Notes: a model not told the origin generated them from the letters alone. DNA of 64,000 nucleotides from Gonocerus acuteangulatus (GCA_946811695.1 OX328123.1:147752171-147816170), one strand, 5' to 3'. Shown: positions 22,766 through 34,944, counted from the stretch's first letter. Numbers and translations are program-made.

Positions 22766-23012
22766 AGTGCTTCTCTTATTTCATATTTTTCTTTATTTCA
22801 TGTTCTTTTATTTCAAGGTATTATTATTTTAATTTTGTGTTTGTTGTTATTTATTTTTTCTCTATATTTAATTATAACTATATTTATTGATTATTATTTC
22901 GTTCATTTGTTTGATTATTTATTTTATATAAGTATTTTTTTTTCTCAAGGTTTGTGAAGTCTAAAATTTTTCTGTCCACGTCTAAGTAAATTGCTTGCTT
23001 TTTTTTTCTTTC

Positions 23013-23016
<4 letters not shown>

Positions 23017-23068
<52 letters not shown>

Positions 23069-23147
23069 GTAAATGTAAATTCATTCATTTACGTGTCGGC
23101 TTACTACCGATCATTTTTATTGAATTATCCCCCCCCCCCCCCCCCCC
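23017..23147. repeat. (TA)n and C19 tracts
   Basis: TA repeat at 23017-23065 and a C homopolymer at 23129-23147. Confidence 0.93.
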
Positions 23148-24550
23148 AAAAAAATAGAGAAAGTATGAAGCTTTGAAACATTTTCTACTTCCCACTCCTT
23201 TCAAGTGTTTTTTACAGAAGAATATACGCTGGGAGAGAGGGGTTGGATACTGAAGGACTGCCCAAAAAACGGAGGAGAGAGACGGAAAGACCCGCCCTAA
23301 GAGAAGTGTAAGAGAGACAGAGAGAATGGAAGGAGAAGGGTTCGCTGGCCAGTTGATTTAGAGTCGAGAAGGAGGCCCCCCCAGATTTATAGATATGGAA
23401 GCCGAGTGACACTTCCCCTAGAGCCAACCCCCCCTCCCTTTAATTATAATACTTTATAGCCCAATAAATCAGCTGGGAGGCATATTATAGCGCCGCGGAG
23501 TCATGGCCTTAGAAAGGGGTAAAATATTTTTTGAGGGATGGATATCTCTCTCCTTTTCCACCGGGCAGGGGCACTTTTAATCCTTTTTGTTTTAGTTGAG
23601 GTATCAACTAAAGGAATCGTTAAAAAAATTCCTGTTTTTTTTATTACACAAAACCTACTAAAAGTGCAGGTATAACTAATTGGAAGTTAATTCTTACAAA
23701 CCACTGAGAAAGAGGTATTGGTCTATCCATCGACGTTCTATGGTTAGCCACAACATTTTCTCTGGGATCACTAATGTAAAAAAAAAAAATAAATAAATCT
23801 CTTTTAATTCATTTATATCAATTAATATAATGCTGATGTGCCAACCATTATTGATCCTGTTTCCTCCCTCTCAGTAAGAAACCATACTTCTGACGTTATC
23901 TTCTAAATTCTATAAGTATCTTGCCCAAAATTATCGAAAAAGCTTAATATTGGACTGTACTTGTGGCCTTGAATAAGAGATTGATTAACAATTACGGCAT
24001 CTAAATTGCTGTTATCGATTGCTTAATAAGTGGGGAACGTACCCAGAAATGCGTTTACGAAATTTCCTTCGTGGTGTACTATGAAGTGCCATAATAGAAA
24101 CTCAAAGTAATATATTGATCTATAACGTCTGAGTATTTTTTATATATATCCATACTAACATTATTGTGAAACTAACTATATACCTTATGAACCCCACCCA
24201 CCTCACCTAACCCCTCCACCCCTCCTTTTTCCATAATCCATGAAAACCCATGTGGCTTCTATGCGGATCAGTTCTTCCAACCCTCTCAAATTTTGAAATT
24301 GTTCATTCTAAACGAAAATTCCATATAACTCATACCTAATATTGAAAACGGTATAAAATTAGTTTTTATTTAATCGCTGATTCTAAGATATATTCATCAA
24401 GTATCTGGGATATTAGCGGCGGAGATCAGGATCAGACAGAGGTAAACAAAACTGACTACAAATTGACAATTTTCGTAATAAAATTCCAGAAACCGAGTAT
24501 ATCCAAAGTTTGCCGACTATAATCAAATTTATCCTATTCCCTGTCTCACT
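23148..24550. other. No recognised gene; purine-rich patch
   Basis: A GAGA-rich, GC-richer patch at 23225-23340 is open on the minus strand for 71 codons with low-complexity content. Nothing else is recognised. Confidence 0.4.
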
Positions 24551-24552
24551 TA

Positions 24553-25541
24553 CAAGGGGAGTATACAGCGATGGGGGTCACCGATTTGGACCAATTTTTT
24601 TCTAGTGATTCTACATCGAAAAATAGTCGACATGTGTCCGAGCGTTCCGTCCAATGCGCCTTAGTAGCCAAGAAATAAAATAAAATAGGTTGAAAGTGCT
24701 TTATTTTTTATATCGAGTATAGAAAATGATATCGACATGATTCTTTCACCAATTCATTTGTTTTATAGAGTAGATTAAAAGAAAAATATAATCGTTAAAC
24801 AATAATTTATATTTCATCAATTACATTCAAAAATATGCTTAAGTTTTCAGGTAAACTAGTATTATACATTTTTTTTACACCAAAAATAATAGCATATTTT
24901 AAATCAGCACCCCAAGAAACTCTAATATAGTGAATATCATTGAAAACAAAAAAATAATGATTTTTCCCAGTCTTTTCCCCAAGGTCTTTTGAATTAAAAG
25001 GGTTGGGGCCAAATAGTGCCATTTTTAACAAAACTTAACTGTAGCTGCTGGATATTATGTGGGACTATTAGTTGAAATGGTTTGGGGCAACAAGAATAAG
25101 TAGCATACAGAGCTTGTAGTCATATTTTAGTAGCAATTGCACCATAGATTGATAGTCCCACATAATATCCAACATATAGCAGCTACAGTTAAGTTTTGTT
25201 AAAAATGTCTTGGGACTATTTTGCCACGACCACTTCAATCATGAGACGTAATTTTTCTCTTGTATTAAGGCTTCCAAGATCAAGAGAAGTATAGAAGAGG
25301 AGAGTGTTACATAAATGCATTTATAGCTATGTATTCATAATCTTTACAAGTTACAAGAGATATTTAAGGCCAAAAACCGGGCTGGTAGTCCGGGCGTGGT
25401 TCGGAAATCATGACACAAACTTTGGACTAAGTTAGTCGAGGGTTGCTGATCTGTTGTTAGTATTTTAAGCCTACCATATAACCATGTTGTTAAATTACAG
25501 CTCTTCGGGTATAACAGCTGGCGGCTGAGATACTCCCCGTG
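24553..25541. mobile_element. Candidate TA-flanked TIR element
   Basis: The left end CAAGGGGAGTAT follows TA (24551-24552). The right end ATACTCCCCGTG precedes TA (25542-25543). The ends are inverted complements with one mismatch and TA fits Tc1/mariner insertion. The interior holds a foldback hairpin (25021-25206) and a 74-codon minus-strand ORF (24807-25031, for example DLKYAIIFGVKKMY) that I do not recognise. Short TIRs make this tentative. Confidence 0.4.
25021..25206. repeat. Foldback hairpin, ~48-bp arms
   Basis: Left arm 25021-25069 starts ATTTTTAACAAAACTTAACT. The right arm 25152-25206 is its complement with a small indel (an extra ACATA). The loop is about 82 bp. Confidence 0.88.
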
Positions 25542-25543
25542 TA

Positions 25544-25870
25544 TAAAGCCTTCGACGGGATTTGTGCGGCAATAATCTGCGACAATTGTTACACCTTAAA
25601 AGCCGCCAGAGGCGTGATTCTTCCGACATTCCAGCGAGGTATAAAGTACGATACGAGGAGAGCTCGGCATAAAGCAGACTAGAAAAGTGTTAACGACGAA
25701 GGTCCAGAAGCAGAGACTCTGACGCGATCCTATTATGCGAGCTACGGTCACTGCTACGACGGAGATATAGTGTCGTACGACTACTATCGCGCGACATTAA
25801 CAGCTTCCAACGAGATGTTAGTATTCATCAGAACGGGAGAGTGAGCCCGGTATAAAAGTTTATGATCCCA
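25544..25870 (+). promoter_or_regulatory. CpG-rich block with TATA-box-like sites
   Basis: This block is CG-rich compared with its flanks and contains TATAAAG at about 25639 and a consensus TATAAAAG at 25851-25858. A (CT)n tract starts shortly downstream. It could be a core promoter on the plus strand with a start near 25880, but no downstream coding exon is recognised and TATA motifs are frequent in AT-rich DNA. Confidence 0.2.
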
Positions 25871-25908
25871 TACCTTTATAGGACCATGCTAATCCAACGA
25901 CTCCCCAG

Positions 25909-25914
<6 letters not shown>

Positions 25915-25997
<83 letters not shown>
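25915..25997. repeat. (CT)n then (CA)n compound microsatellite
   Basis: CT at 25915-25968 followed directly by CA to 25997. Confidence 0.95.
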
Positions 25998-25999
<2 letters not shown>

Positions 26000-27359
26000 T
26001 ACTCTCTCTCTCCTTTTCCTAGTCCTTCTCTTCAATATCCTACTCTCTCTCTTTTTCCAACTTTGATTTTTTAATGATATTCTACAACCCTGATTGTGGT
26101 CATTCTTTCTTCTTTTATTTTATCTTTGTATTTATTACGATAAACTTTATTTGGTTTATAGTGGGCTTCTTGATCAATTCATTTGTATTAATTTGCATTT
26201 ATAAGCGCTTTTAGTTATTTATTTCCTAGTATACTTTAGCTTTAAAAATTCCCCTCAAGATATACCTTATGGTGCATATGGCAATGACCACTGTATGCCA
26301 TTTGTAGGTGGTAAAATACCTCTCATAATTAAAGGAATTTGTTATCACTACGATTTGTCGTTCTTTATTAGTGGACATTGTACAGAGTGAGTTGTAAAAA
26401 CCATTTACTTTTTCTTTTTTTTTTTAACCAGGAATCGAGGTCCCACATACCCCCTCCCTTCGAATGGACCGACTTTTCAAACTGTATACCTAGTTTCGTA
26501 TATGATCGTCTTCGTTGGATTATTCAAGTATTTATGAAAATTTTCAAAAAGGCTTTTACGAGTGGAACATAGTCTACATAAATTACAGTACTCATAGAAA
26601 TTCATTGTATTTGCGGTTTCTCGATCGATTCTCATATCTTGATTCTCCTAACAAGCAAAATAAGTTTTTTTCTTACGCCCATATGTATAAAATACCTTGA
26701 TTATACGTGCCATCATAAATGTTCTTATCGAAAGGGGTCACATAATATATAATAATAATAATAAAAAAAAATTTTCGTTTGGTTTGTCTTGACTTTTAGG
26801 GCAAACAACCTCGCAAAATTGCCCACCTATTTTGTGACACCTATATTTGGTTTATCGTCATATTGTTAATAAATATTTCAGAACTTATTTCGAAAAAGAT
26901 TTCATGGTTGTGTCTATGATTGATTTTCCTTTTAAGTATCCTGAAGAATTCCAAAAACCGATAACTATTATTCTTATCCCTTCGAATGATAGGTACGCAT
27001 TTCTTGAGAGCGTTCACTAATACAAGAAGCAAAAGATCTAGTAGCAGACACCGGAACATATTTGTCAGGCACATAAAGCCGACAAAGAATCAGACATACC
27101 AGTTCCGATAGGAGCCCGATATAAACAGGCGTCCACTATATATCTCTCTGAGGACAAAGGGATCAACCCGGGGGAGAGGAGAGGGGCACGTGAGTCGGCA
27201 GGGAATGAGAGAGAGAGAGAGAGTGATAAGGAGGGGGACAGGCAGTAAGAGAAGCTATGTTGGGGAAAGAGGAAGATCGTGGGGCGAGTGAGAAAGAGAA
27301 ATACACACTGCAAGAGAGTTGGGAGTGTGAGTGTGAGAGAGAGTGAGTGTGAGAGAGAG
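25998..27359. other. No recognised feature
   Basis: AT-rich, with a GA-rich and GC-richer end from 27080 onward. ORFs on the minus strand pass through GA repeats and are not convincing. Confidence 0.4.
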
Positions 27360-27360
27360 T

Positions 27361-27401
<41 letters not shown>
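27360..27401. repeat. (GA)n microsatellite
   Basis: About 20 GA units, preceded by imperfect GTGAGAGA repeats from 27190. Confidence 0.93.
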
Positions 27402-27404
<3 letters not shown>

Positions 27405-27471
27405 TAATTAATAACACTAATGGGACGTAGCAGTTGGCTGTCAGAGTTGACTGAGTTATGTCACATCTGCC

Positions 27472-27741
27472 ATGAGCTGCCATGGTCATGGTTATCAGCC
27501 TACTGATCCAGCGACCATTTTTTCTCCCATTGAGCGAAGAGCACAGCTGCTGGCCATTATCCAGGCCTTTCTGTACAGTCATTCCATCGGCAGAGGATAT
27601 ATGTGCTCCTCCCCGAAGCTGCAATCCATAAATTCGAAACTATCCCTCGCTGGAGAGCCTGATGATGATTATGAAAACGAGCGAAACCGTCAGTCACGCA
27701 GGAGCTTGGAAACTAATCATATTCATCTTAGAAACAACTAA
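27472..27741 (+). CDS. Unidentified 89-residue ORF, possible exon
   Basis: Opens with ATG at 27472 after an in-frame TGA at 27448-27450 and ends at TAA 27739-27741. The product has mixed, non-repetitive composition, including FSPIERRAQLLAIIQAFLYS and an acidic-then-basic C-terminal third (EPDDDYENERNRQSRRS). It lies in a GC-richer patch. A minus-strand frame also crosses the area but only by running through the GA microsatellite. I do not recognise the protein. It could be the last exon of a host gene; a TTATCAG acceptor-like site lies at 27492-27498. Confidence 0.25.
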   Translation: MSCHGHGYQPTDPATIFSPIERRAQLLAIIQAFLYSHSIGRGYMCSSPKLQSINSKLSLAGEPDDDYENERNRQSRRSLETNHIHLRNN

Positions 27742-28854
27742 AATTAGTATTACAACTTTGACTCTGCAATACATATATAAGATCTAAATATAAATATGAA
27801 GAACATATTAGCACATAAGATCCTTACAGAAATAATAAATATTTATGAAAAATAATAATAATAAAGAAAATATTTACCAAAAGAGATTCTGCTACTTGGA
27901 TTCTCAGTGGACAGAATTGTATCCTAATTCAGCCGAGCTGTCTTCCTTTTGTGGCAGGTTCGTTGAAACATTTCTCCTATTTTCACCATCATCTGATGAT
28001 AACAACAACAAAAAATATATATAAAATACACATTATTAAACAACATGGTGTTCCCAGGGCCTAACGCATTAGATTCTCATGCGGAACTCGGGGGTCCACC
28101 CCCCAAGAAAAAACTAAACAGCAGTTATTTAATTTCTTTATTTATTACATTTTTAATGTTTAATAATGTATTTTCTGTTCCAGGTAAGTCCTAGTGTGGG
28201 TCAATTATTCCACCTAATTATTGTAGTCGCAGTAAGTAATTAAATAAACAATAATACGTACTATAAAAGAATTTTGGTCTTGTAGTTCGTTATTATGTTA
28301 ATAACTAACTACCACACCAATGAAACTTAAATTTTAATTGTTATCAGGTGAATTACCCTAATATTTTTATTTAACATTACACTTAATTAAAGTTAAGCCG
28401 ACATTTCTTCATTTTATTTTGTATGTTTTTCTTCTTTTTTTTTATAATTTATTTATGAGCACCCCCCATTGACAGCGTTTCGCCCAGGTACACATATAAA
28501 ATAGAAATACATAACAACAACAAAATAGTTACAATATTACATAATTACAAATCCAATTACATTATTGTGTGTTTTAATCTAATTATTCAATTAACTTTGT
28601 GAATAACATACAGCTAAAAGTAAAATTAACTAGTAAAAAACAATACATTTTTAAGAAAAACTTATAATCATAAAGGAAACGAATAAAATAGTTCCTATCT
28701 ACAATATGACTATATATAATCGCAACAGTTTCTATTTACAATATAGGTTCTATGCATAATATGACAACATACATAAGAACAATAGCCCCATGTACAATCA
28801 ATAGGAAGGATCCTATGTAAAATAATGATGAATAAATCACGTCATGAGTGATGT

Positions 28855-28907
<53 letters not shown>

Positions 28908-29019
28908 TTCAACGGTGATGTTAAAAGCATAGTTTGGGTCGTCTAGACAATCAAAGACAATGAATTAAGAAAATTAAGTGGTTGTTGTAATACATACTAC
29001 ACCCACATGTTGACTATTT
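27742..29019. other. AT-rich; possible tRNA-like SINE relic; A47 tract
   Basis: A block at about 28045-28105 has tRNA-like spacing (TTAGATTCTCATGCGG and GGGGGTCCACCCCC) and may be a decayed SINE head. A 47-base A run lies at 28859-28905 without a detectable target duplication. Confidence 0.35.
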
Positions 29020-30437
29020 GAGGAGTTTGGTCTGGGGTTTGTTAAATTTTGTTAAAAATATTGTTGTCTTTAAGAAAGGTAAGTATAGCGTTGATATGGT
29101 GACTGCTATCACGGAGTAGTTTGTTCATGTCTCGTGTACATGTTGACTGTATACATTACAGTCTGTCAGTATATGTTGAACTGTGAGGTCTTTGTTACAG
29201 ATTTGGCACAGTGGTTTATCAGACTTTGTCATAAGGTATTTATGAGTTATACGTGTGTGGCCTATCCTTAGGGTACGTTCATGGTGAGGATTCATTCTGC
29301 GATGCTACGATAGCTACTCCCATGAGCGCTGCCCCGATGTATTCTACATCGATGGAGGGTGTTCATGCTGACTCACCATTGCATTGGTTCTTGCTGGGAG
29401 TAAAGTAACCTTCAACAGTGAATTAGCTTTTGTTTATGAAAAAGCTCTGCTTATGTTAGTGAGAAAAAATGAGCCTTTACAATTAGTTCGCGATGTTCCT
29501 GACAAAGAAAAAGGGATTGGTTTCGTACTCGGAAAAATTAATAGAATCCTATTAATTTTAGCGAGTTGGATAGACTAGAGTCGCTTAAATTAATATAATT
29601 CTATTAATTGCGAGTTGGATTGGCTAGAGTTTTCTTATATCTTCTTGAGCGAGTGGAAACGCATATCATGTATTGCTTAATAAATGTAAAAGATCCAAAA
29701 AAGAGAGAGAGAAAAGGAATAAAATATGTTTGTTTACAAATATTGTTGTTTGTTATCCTTCATAACCTGCAAAACAGTCAACTTTAATGCTTAATAACTT
29801 TTTTCATAGTTGAGAGAATTGATTTTGATCATATTAACCTTTTTATTAATAAATATTACTTGCCATTATCTAATATGAATTATAACCGTAGATAGCGAGT
29901 CAATTAGTAAAAGATAAGCAGCAAAGAACCTGTAAGCTAATCAGTAAGCTTATCAGCGAGTACGAGTAACTGTTATAAATCACTTAACTAAATAAATACT
30001 TCAAAAGTAACTGGATGTAGTCTTCGCAAAAAGACCCAATTTCCTTTCATCTCGACAACGAAATAACCAAAAAAGAATAATCACACAAGATGAAGTAATG
30101 AGAGAGGGTAGGTGACCTGCGCACTAGAGTCCTTTTGAAGGAACCAATCACAGTTAGGCCCACATCGCAGCTTCCCTCCTCACTGCGAGGAGAAAACAAA
30201 ATATTTGTTCTTCCCCGCGGTCACTGCGCGAGTGCGAGAATAGCATCAGAAGTAAGGGTCCTCACTATGAACACTCCCACCTTAATACATGTGTTTGTTT
30301 TACATCGGGGCAGCGCTCATCGGAGTAGCTATCGTAGCATCGCAGAATGAATCCTCACCATGAACGTACCCTTAGTCTGGCTAACACTACTTCTTCTCGC
30401 CTTGAATCCCTGTATGACGAAGCCCAGTCGCTTACGG
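29020..30437 (-). pseudogene. Jockey-like LINE ORF2 C-terminus, split by an insertion
   Basis: The minus-strand frame from 30437 to 30375 reads DWASSYRDSRREEVVLARLR. It continues on the other side of a 1.1-kb insertion (from about 29268 downward) with IGHTRITHKYLMTKSDKPLC and then QICNKDLTVQHILTDC. The RxRxGHTRxTH and CxxC...H...C pattern is the conserved C-terminal end of jockey-type ORF2. A stop follows after about 12 residues and the final HINAILTFLKDNNI block ends near 29060. RT and endonuclease are absent here. Confidence 0.85.
29271..30371. mobile_element. PIF/Harbinger-like non-autonomous element, TTA TSD
   Basis: Inverted ends of about 73 bp begin GGGTACGTTCATGGTGAGG. TTA flanks both sides (29268-29270 and 30372-30374). 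Removing the element and one TTA restores the reading frame of the interrupted LINE, so the boundaries are firm. A 3-bp TWA duplication with GG(G/C) ends is typical of PIF/Harbinger. Inside are an unrecognised 64-codon ORF (29384-29578) and a GC-rich block at 30110-30260. There is no transposase. Confidence 0.85.
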
Positions 30438-31013
30438 TCTGTTTAATTTATCGAAGTTTGATGTTTTTCTTAGTATTCATTGTAGGTTTTATAATTTCAT
30501 TTGATTTACTCTTTTATAGTGTCTTAATGTTTTATAAGGATATTTGTATTATTAAGCTCTCTCATTACCGATTTATTATTGTTGTTTCTGTTATTGTTTT
30601 GGTATTTTCATTTTATTTATATTACACATATTATTTTTAATTTAAATAGTATTGAAAAAGTTATCGTCAATTTTTATCTGCTCCTCATTTATTTGGGATT
30701 TTCTGTGTAAAATAAAGGTCCAATGTGCTTGTAAGCGTTAAGAGGTTTTTGATTGGAAATTCCTAATTTTTTCTTTTATTGATTTAGGGACACTGCCCGC
30801 CTATGAGCACGGATTTCTATGTTTAGTCGGGTTGATTATCTTCAATTATGCATTGCAACGTAAAACAGGTATTTGCGAATTCTGCACGTCAGACGGATGA
30901 ATGTCGACGCCCGGCTGTGGTTCTCTACACAGACATCGACGGATTAAATTAGTTAAACATGTTGCATAATTTAGCATTTTGCTGACGTGTCATTGGACAT
31001 TTCAAACTATCCG

Positions 31014-31071
<58 letters not shown>

Positions 31072-31567
31072 AGCTTTTTTCTATGTCGCCCCGCACAATT
31101 TTCGACTCCCTGCAAATTCGGATGGTTCTTCTTCATTGCTAATCGCGGCCCGTCCAGTAGTTTGCTTATTAGGGCGAATCTGTCACATGTGTACGATGTG
31201 TATTTTTGGCGCGCGCGATTGTCAAACCCCTACCCCGAATCCCCCGGCAGTTTTACTCCCGGACAGGTGTTAAATTATTATAGATCCTATTGCACGTTCG
31301 GGGGACTTCTGTTATAGGTTGCATTATCATAAACTAACTATACATTCATGATTATAGTTCAAAATCAGCAATCCCATGAAAATACGCCCTATGCAAATAA
31401 AACATACCGTGTAAATGTCATTATTATAAAGAGAAATTGAACCTTTTCGTCCCAAATTACGCTAAACACGATGTTACTGATATGATCAACTTGTTTTCTC
31501 AATGAAAAACGTCACGAAGTCAATACTTATTGACACAAAATATCAAACACGTAATTTTATAGTAAAC
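30438..31567. other. AT-rich with (TA)n; no gene
   Basis: (TA)n lies at 31018-31067. A GC-richer patch at 31085-31310 is open for ~80 codons but is not recognised. Confidence 0.4.
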
Positions 31568-31659
31568 TAGCTGAATGCCCGTGCTTCGTCACGGCACGTC
31601 AGAAGTTTTTTATTGCGTTAAATAATGTATCATCAAAATTAACGCTACTATATAATTTT
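31568..31659 (+). repeat. Dispersed repeat head, CTAGCTGA... type
   Basis: Starts CTAGCTGAATGCCCGTGCTT and continues through TTATTGCGTTAAATA and AAAATTAACGCTACTAT. The same order of blocks is found at 62433-62530, there directly after a (TA)n array. Similar sequences next to TA microsatellites are, as I recall, common in arthropod genomes; I cannot name the family with certainty. Confidence 0.65.
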
Positions 31660-31809
31660 TAAAGTTTATAATAGCATGGTTCCCGTCATACAATTTGTTA
31701 TACATCAATTGATAAGTAATCAAAGTATAATGTTTCTTGACACTGGGGCGCTCCCGACCAGTGTCAAGAAACAGATAACCTAGAGATAACCCGGTATCTT
31801 CAGGTTATC

Positions 31810-32062
31810 CATGGGCGTACATAAGGGGGGTCTGAGAGGGCTGTAGCCCCCCCCCCCCCAGAAAATTTGATTTCATCAGTAAAAATGTGTCATAAAACCC
31901 TTGAAAATAAATTTTAAAAAAATTAGAAAAAATATCCTTTTTGTTGGTGTAATAGTGCTTTAGTTGGATAACTATTCCGTGTTCTAGATTGTTAGTATTT
32001 CATACACCGGAAATGCCCCCCCCCCCCCCCCCCCCCGAAATAATTTCCTATACACGCCCATG
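31810..32062. mobile_element. hAT-type MITE, 253 bp, 8-bp TSD
   Basis: Ends CATGGGCGTACATAAGG and CCTATACACGCCCATG are inverted complements with few mismatches. AGGTTATC (31802-31809) and AGGTAACC (32063-32070) form an 8-bp duplication with two differences. Two C-homopolymer tracts lie inside. The right arm of the large inverted repeat (around 38370) lacks the insert and acts as a diverged empty site. Confidence 0.8.
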
Positions 32063-32279
32063 AGGTAACCAGTAACAGCAGTTTAAACAATACGGGTTAA
32101 ATTTCGTTGTCTGTAATAAATGTACGTTAAAATTTATGTTTCTCAGATGTCATTTGGAAACATCCATTATATTTGCGTGCATTACCAAGAAGTGTTCTGA
32201 CTGGGGATGCTGTTGGGTGAGGAGGCTGTCCAAGGGTTCGGGATATTATTACCTCGGATGGACCATCACCAGGTCTAGC

Positions 32280-32811
32280 GTAAACTCTATGAGGGGACTA
32301 GTTGAAATGAACCGCAATTAAAATGGTGATTTTGTGCCTCATAGCTTAAACTCTATGAGGGACAGTTTATTTCTAGTAATTGAAGGACTGTCATAGTAGT
32401 TGAAATGAACCGCAATTAAAATGGTGATTTTGTGTTTCATAGCTTAAACTCTATGAGGGACAGTTTATTTCTAGTAATTGAAGGACTGTCATAGTAGTTG
32501 AAATGAACCGCAATTAAAATGGTGATTTTGTGTTTCATAGCTTAAACTCTATGAGGGACAGTTTATTTCTAGTAATTGAAGGACTGCCATAGTAGTTGAA
32601 ATGAACCGCAATTAAAATGGTGATTTTGTGTTTCATAGCTTAAACTCTATGAGGGACAGTTTATTTCTAGTAATTGAAGGACTGTCATAGTAGTTGAAAT
32701 GAACCGCAATTAAAATGGTGATTTTGTGTTTCATAGCTTAAACTCTATGAGGGACAGTTTATTTCTAGTAATTGAAGGACTGCCATAGTAGTTGAAATGA
32801 ACCGCAATTAA
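32280..32811. repeat. Minisatellite, 98 bp x ~5.4
   Basis: Units start at 32349, 32447, 32545, 32643 and 32741, with a partial copy before. The copies differ by a few substitutions. The right arm of the inverted repeat has only one diverged unit (about 38095-38170), so the array expanded after the arms formed or was lost on the right. Confidence 0.95.
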
Positions 32812-33295
32812 AAATAATACTATACATAGATACACTACGGTAACAGCTGTTCTGTTATCGTCCTAGCAACGCATGCTGCCTAGGCGAGCTTGCTCTCTTT
32901 AAAACTAAAAATTCAAACCCCTCTAAAATATAAAAAGAAACTATCTTAGCGAGTGTTTACATGCTAAAATGAGTGCCCATGCAAACTTTCAAATTTTTCT
33001 GTCAAGAGGTCTGGACTGGGCGATGATAGGTGAGTGAGTGAGTGGTATTTGACAAGACGACGATTAGATTTCAAATGACTTTAATGCTGATAACTGTCTA
33101 GATACATATTTTTGGATGGTATCCAATTCTACCTTTCACATTTAAATAAATTTTTATTTTTCATATATAATTTATTAATTAAGGATTTATATAATAACTG
33201 CCCAATATAAGGATAGTAGAACGAATTTAAGAAATGTGTTATAAAATTGTGACTTCCTTTTTCTTGCAATATATTATTTAAATATTCAAAAGGCA

Positions 33296-34727
33296 TTTGA
33301 CAAATATATAGTAGATATATTGGGCTTAATCTTACCAGTTTATTTATATTTTTTGCCATCATCCCGGGCATCGTCAAGGACATAACTCCAAAAACAGTCT
33401 GTATTTCGCGAATACGAACGAATTAATCAGCTGACTCCCTTTTCCGGCGACGTATCTCTCTTTTTTATCTAAAACAACCAAAATTTATGTAGTTATTCTC
33501 CTGGTCGATATTTAAATCTTCAAAAATATCGAGATCTCGTCCTGGTAGAGAAATAACCGCAGCTTGCTCGAAATATCGTAAATCAGATGGGAAATCGGAA
33601 ATTCCAACGGAAACCGCATTCTTCAGATTTCGGCGACATTGAAGGACTACTTGGACACAGTAATTTATTATAAGTTCAATTCTCAAACGTTTGTCCTTCA
33701 GAAGGAGATGGTTATCGATAATCCATTATGAAGGACTAAATTAATGTGTAACAATTTCTTTTTCTTTTTTTTTTTTTTTATGGAAAGTTTGTTCTTAAAG
33801 AATAGTATCTTCTGAACTTGGGCCATCTAGAAAACCAGTTCGGTTTATATTGCAAAACGCAACTTGATTCAGGTTCTAAATTTGTACAACTCTATAACGA
33901 TTTTCTTAAAATTGAGAGCTTTTGCAACAGAAATTTAATCCAAAAAATTAAAAACCGAAAGAACCAGGACCAGATAAGTTAGTCTAAGCATGTGTTAGGT
34001 ATTTGTAAATAGTCTTATTTTATAATATTTGTTTTATAATATCCATGAGTGTGTACTCTTGTATACTTATTCATATACTATGAATGTGTAGGTGTATAAG
34101 AGTGTAAGTATGTGTAGTGTGTACGGGTATGTATATTGAGATATAAGTATCTGTGCGGGTATATATGCATACAGATAAGATTTCGCTTCCCTGAGTTACT
34201 GTTTTTGTATTTTTTATGTTCTTTTTTGCATAGTATGTTGTTTGCCTTATATTACTTGTGTGTAGTTTTTATGTTATTCCTTATGGCAATTATTTTATTA
34301 CACTATGTAGTTTATTGAACCATTTAGACCTATATACGGCTTACGCCATCTACATTTACCTAAATTGTTAGCTTGCTGTTTGTTGAATTCTAGTTTGTTA
34401 ATGTATACTTTTTGTGGCACGTAGGTTGTATTTCAATTTAGGGTTAAAAATATTGAAATGTAAGGAATTTGTATGTAAATAAAAAACAGAAAATAGGTAT
34501 TGGCCTAAAACAAAGAACCAATAAATAAATAAATGATATTGTAATTCGTGTAAGTGATTGTTTTAATAATGGGATGCAGATAGTAAGCTGTTCATGTGAT
34601 AAGAAATAAAGGAATGGTTTGGGATTCGGATAAGGGAAAATCTCAGATTTTTCGGAAAAATCTATTCTTCGAACCTGTCGGAATGCTGTTTGTGTGTTTC
34701 TTCAAACATGCAGAGAATGATCAAAAC

Positions 34728-34730
<3 letters not shown>
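33296..34730. other. Spacer of the inverted repeat, left part
   Basis: AT-rich, no recognised gene. Short ORFs at 33465-33686 (minus) and 34136-34318 (plus) have no recognisable domains. Confidence 0.4.

Positions 34731-34803
<73 letters not shown>
34731..34803. repeat. A73 homopolymer
   Basis: 73 uninterrupted A residues; no flanking target duplication found. Confidence 0.95.
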
Positions 34804-34805
<2 letters not shown>

Positions 34806-34944
34806 GCATCACTAAAAAAGATTATAATACAATTCTTTGTGTATATATTAAGTAACATTTTTTTAAACAGTAGTTGTTCACAGAACTTAGCAAGGAGAAA
34901 GTTAAAAAATTAACACAGGACTCATGTAAAAAATAGCACACATA

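Larger units (their letters stand above)
31660..33295 (+). repeat. Left arm of a ~6.9-kb inverted repeat
   Basis: Matches 37600-38535 in inverted orientation along its whole length once two additions are discounted: the MITE at 31810-32062 and the 98-bp tandem array at 32280-32811. Shared blocks include TCAATTGATAAGTAATCAAAG, GATAACCTAGAGATAACCC, ATTATATTTGC, GTCCTAGCAACGC and TAATTTATTAATTAAGGATT. Colinearity suggests one palindromic (foldback-type) element or an inverted duplication. Confidence 0.8.

Noticed and set aside
27163..27624. 153-codon minus-strand ORF
   Set aside because: Runs through GA/TC microsatellites giving SLSLSL repeats, and overlaps a better frame on the plus strand.
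28859..28905. A47 and A73 (34731) tracts as retrocopy tails
   Set aside because: No matching target-site duplications or retrotransposon bodies could be found next to them.
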